A DNA stretch of 64,000 nucleotides from Stromatinia cepivora (Eukaryota; Ascomycota; Leotiomycetes; Helotiales; Sclerotiniaceae), in the NCBI GenBank assembly GCA_014898415.1, contig RCTD01000014.1:1488001-1552000 (forward strand), in the 5' to 3' direction. Position numbers and translations under genes: made by a program. Below the pieces are notes generated by a model. It worked only from the letters and a program-made list of their open reading frames with translations. It made no database searches and had not been told where the DNA came from. Of the stretch, positions 61,830-64,000 are shown one piece after another (the first letter of the stretch is position 1; each line of letters begins with the position of its first letter).

Positions 61830-64000
61830 TAAAAGGTATTTATAAAATAATAAAAACATTCTTCAAAAAAGAAAAATATTAATATAGATTTATAAAAAAA
61901 TAGAATTATATAATACTTAAAACAATCATTATATAGAATCTCAGAAAATCAATAATAAAATATTTAGATATTATAATCATCAAACTTTATTATCTTCAAA
62001 AAGATTTATTAAAAAAATTTCAAATAGTTATATATATTCAAAGAAAGATATTTAATATATATAATTATATATTAATATATAATCAAATATATTATCAATC
62101 TTTAAAATCTATAATCGAATTTATCGAAGATCTATAAGATTTTATTTTTATATATAAGAAATTATATTTAAACGAAAACGAAATATTTTATACAAATTGA
62201 ATATATAATCAAAAAAACTTTAAAAACAATTGTAAATACAAATCTAATTAATGATTATTTATTCAATTAAGAAAAACTAAAAGATATTTTATTTATAAAA
62301 AAGAAGATTATTGATTAAATAAATATATAGAAAATGAATAAACTAAATCAAAATATAGATATAAAGAATTATTCAAAAATAATAATAAAGAATTCAGATT
62401 ATATTTTGAACAATATATTATCGAATACAAAAGAACTTTATTGGATATTGATATTGATAAAGAATTTATAATATATATTCAAAACGATTTAAAAAAGAAT
62501 ATAAAAGATAATAATTCAGAATATATTTGGATTTCATTTTATAGATCGAATAATGGAAAAAAAATTGTAATAAATTTATTCGATAAAGTAATAATATATA
62601 TTTTAATTAGATTTATTAATGAATTAATTAATAAGATCAAAGGATACAAAATCTTTTTTTCGAAATATGATAATAAAGAGTTTTAGAGTATTATTATCGA
62701 TATAGAAGTATTCTAATAATCTATAATAGGATTCAAATAGTATTAAATATATCAAAAGAATATCAAAAATATCAAATTGAATATAAATAGAATAGGAATC
62801 GTAAAGATGATATTCGGAATTGGAAAGATTGAATTAATTGAATCGATTCAATTGAATTTACTTTTAGGATTTATCGAATTCTATATTATAAAATCAGAAA
62901 TATTATTTTTATTATTATTATAGGATATAAATCGATTTGAAGTATATTATAATAATATTATTGATGTATTTATATTATCAATTATAAAGCATTTTTGTAT
63001 TCGCAAATTCAAATATATGATATTATTTTGGAATATAAGGATTTAGCAATTTATATAAATATTTATTGATATAAATAATTATTATTTGATTGAATTAGAA
63101 ATACAAAGATTATATTGTTATTTCGATTATTTATTTATAGATAGATTCTATCGAGTTTTTCGATATATAGGTTATATAGATATTGTTTAAGGAGATTCCG
63201 AGAAACTTATAAAATTCTATGAATATTGTCAAAAATATAGAAAATCCTTAAATAGATTCAAGTTCAATTTTTGCAATGATATCGAATTCAATTATTTGAT
63301 TATAATTGATATTATATATATTAATAACAAATTAATATTATATATTATCAATAAAAAAACCAAATTTCAAGTAGTATAATGATTTGATAATATTAATGTA
63401 AAGTATATATAGAATAAATTGAAAATATATTAAATAAATATATATTTAGGTTTATTAGATTATATCATTTATAATATTGGGAAAAACTTTGTAAGTAAAG
63501 AATTCAAATAATATATTGGAATAATAATAATTATTATAAAAAGTATATTTGTTAAAGTATATTGATCGATTAGAATAATCAAATGCTATTATTAAATTAT
63601 TCGATATATATATAATATTATCAAGAAAGAATTTAAGGGTATTGGAATAATAAAAGAATTGGTATTACAAATGGTAATGAAAACAATTAATGATATTATT
63701 GATTCTAATAGAATTGTATTTATTTTTTTAATATTCGGAATGTATTTATGAATATACGAATTCGATTTATTAATATCTAATATTCAATAATGATTTAATA
63801 TAATCAAGAAAACAAATAATAAAATCAAAAAGCTTCGAATTAAAAGATAAATAGTAGATGTATTGAATTAATAAACAATCCAAATACAATTCTAATTTAT
63901 GAATTATCAATTAATTCAAAGGTATAAATATAAAAAGGAGGAAATAATTGAATTATTGAATGAATAGGATTATTCATATTATTATAAATCGAGGGCGAAA
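61830..64000 (+). mobile_element. Copia-order element, right part, runs off the window
   Basis: After the nested insertion the plus strand continues with gag-like sequence: a zinc-knuckle-like RYFIYKKEDY near 62280-62310, and an 81-codon open frame at 62441-62686. A protease-like region follows (IGKIELIESIQLNLLLGFIE near 62820-62890), then at about 63260-63790 an integrase core with IIDIIYINNKLILYIINKKT, YLGLLDYIIYNIGKNFVSKE and LQMVMKTINDIID. Integrase follows gag/protease with no room for reverse transcriptase between them, which is the Copia order; RT should lie beyond the right edge. Mutated and not functional. Confidence 0.7.
62441..62686 (+). pseudogene. Gag-like open remnant
   Basis: 81 codons within the right-hand element, acidic at the start (MDIDIDKEFIIYIQNDLKKN) and following a possible zinc-knuckle remnant. 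No catalytic motif is visible. Confidence 0.35.

Overview
The window looks like a chromosomal segment of a filamentous ascomycete. The genes are interrupted by short introns (about 47-229 bp) with GT...AG ends, the proteins are typical of Pezizomycotina, and the coding composition is mildly AT-leaning. Long blocks of extremely AT-rich sequence carry transposon relics full of C-to-T and G-to-A changes, the usual signature of repeat-induced point mutation (RIP). A Leotiomycete, perhaps of the Botrytis/Sclerotinia type, is my best guess, but that rests on general resemblance and not on a search.

Layout. 1-24060 is an AT-rich block made of nested, dead LTR retrotransposons. It contains a minus-strand Copia relic (about 5600-9660), a complete but mutated Copia element with 167-bp LTRs and a 5-bp target duplication (12306-17710), and an older repeat into which that element jumped. 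A second copy of the older repeat (about 20372-21895) preserves the empty insertion site. 24060-40800 is a gene island of normal composition: an F-box-like pseudogene, a PQ-loop vacuolar amino-acid transporter, a Bgl2-type GH17 glucanase, a very large coiled-coil protein resembling spindle-pole-body protein SnaD, and a secreted SGNH/GDSL esterase. 40802-42653 is a degenerate Fot1/pogo DNA transposon with about 48-bp inverted repeats and a TA duplication. 42656-52300 is a gene-poor mosaic holding two recognisable genes: a small secreted CFEM protein (found by joining two exons) and a berberine-bridge-enzyme-like FAD oxidase. 52300-64000 is AT-rich again: a 44-bp minisatellite split by a solo LTR, further LTRs, and a plus-strand Copia-order element interrupted by a second, minus-strand copy of the 12306 Copia family.

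The genes do not form a pathway. Several products act at the wall or outside the cell (GH17 glucanase, SGNH esterase, CFEM protein), and the CFEM and oxidase genes lie in the TE-rich flank, a setting where lineage-specific secreted genes often occur. I saw no tRNA, rRNA, CRISPR or biosynthetic cluster. Exon boundaries come from reading frames, splice-site sequence and protein-family fit. No search or composition statistic was run.
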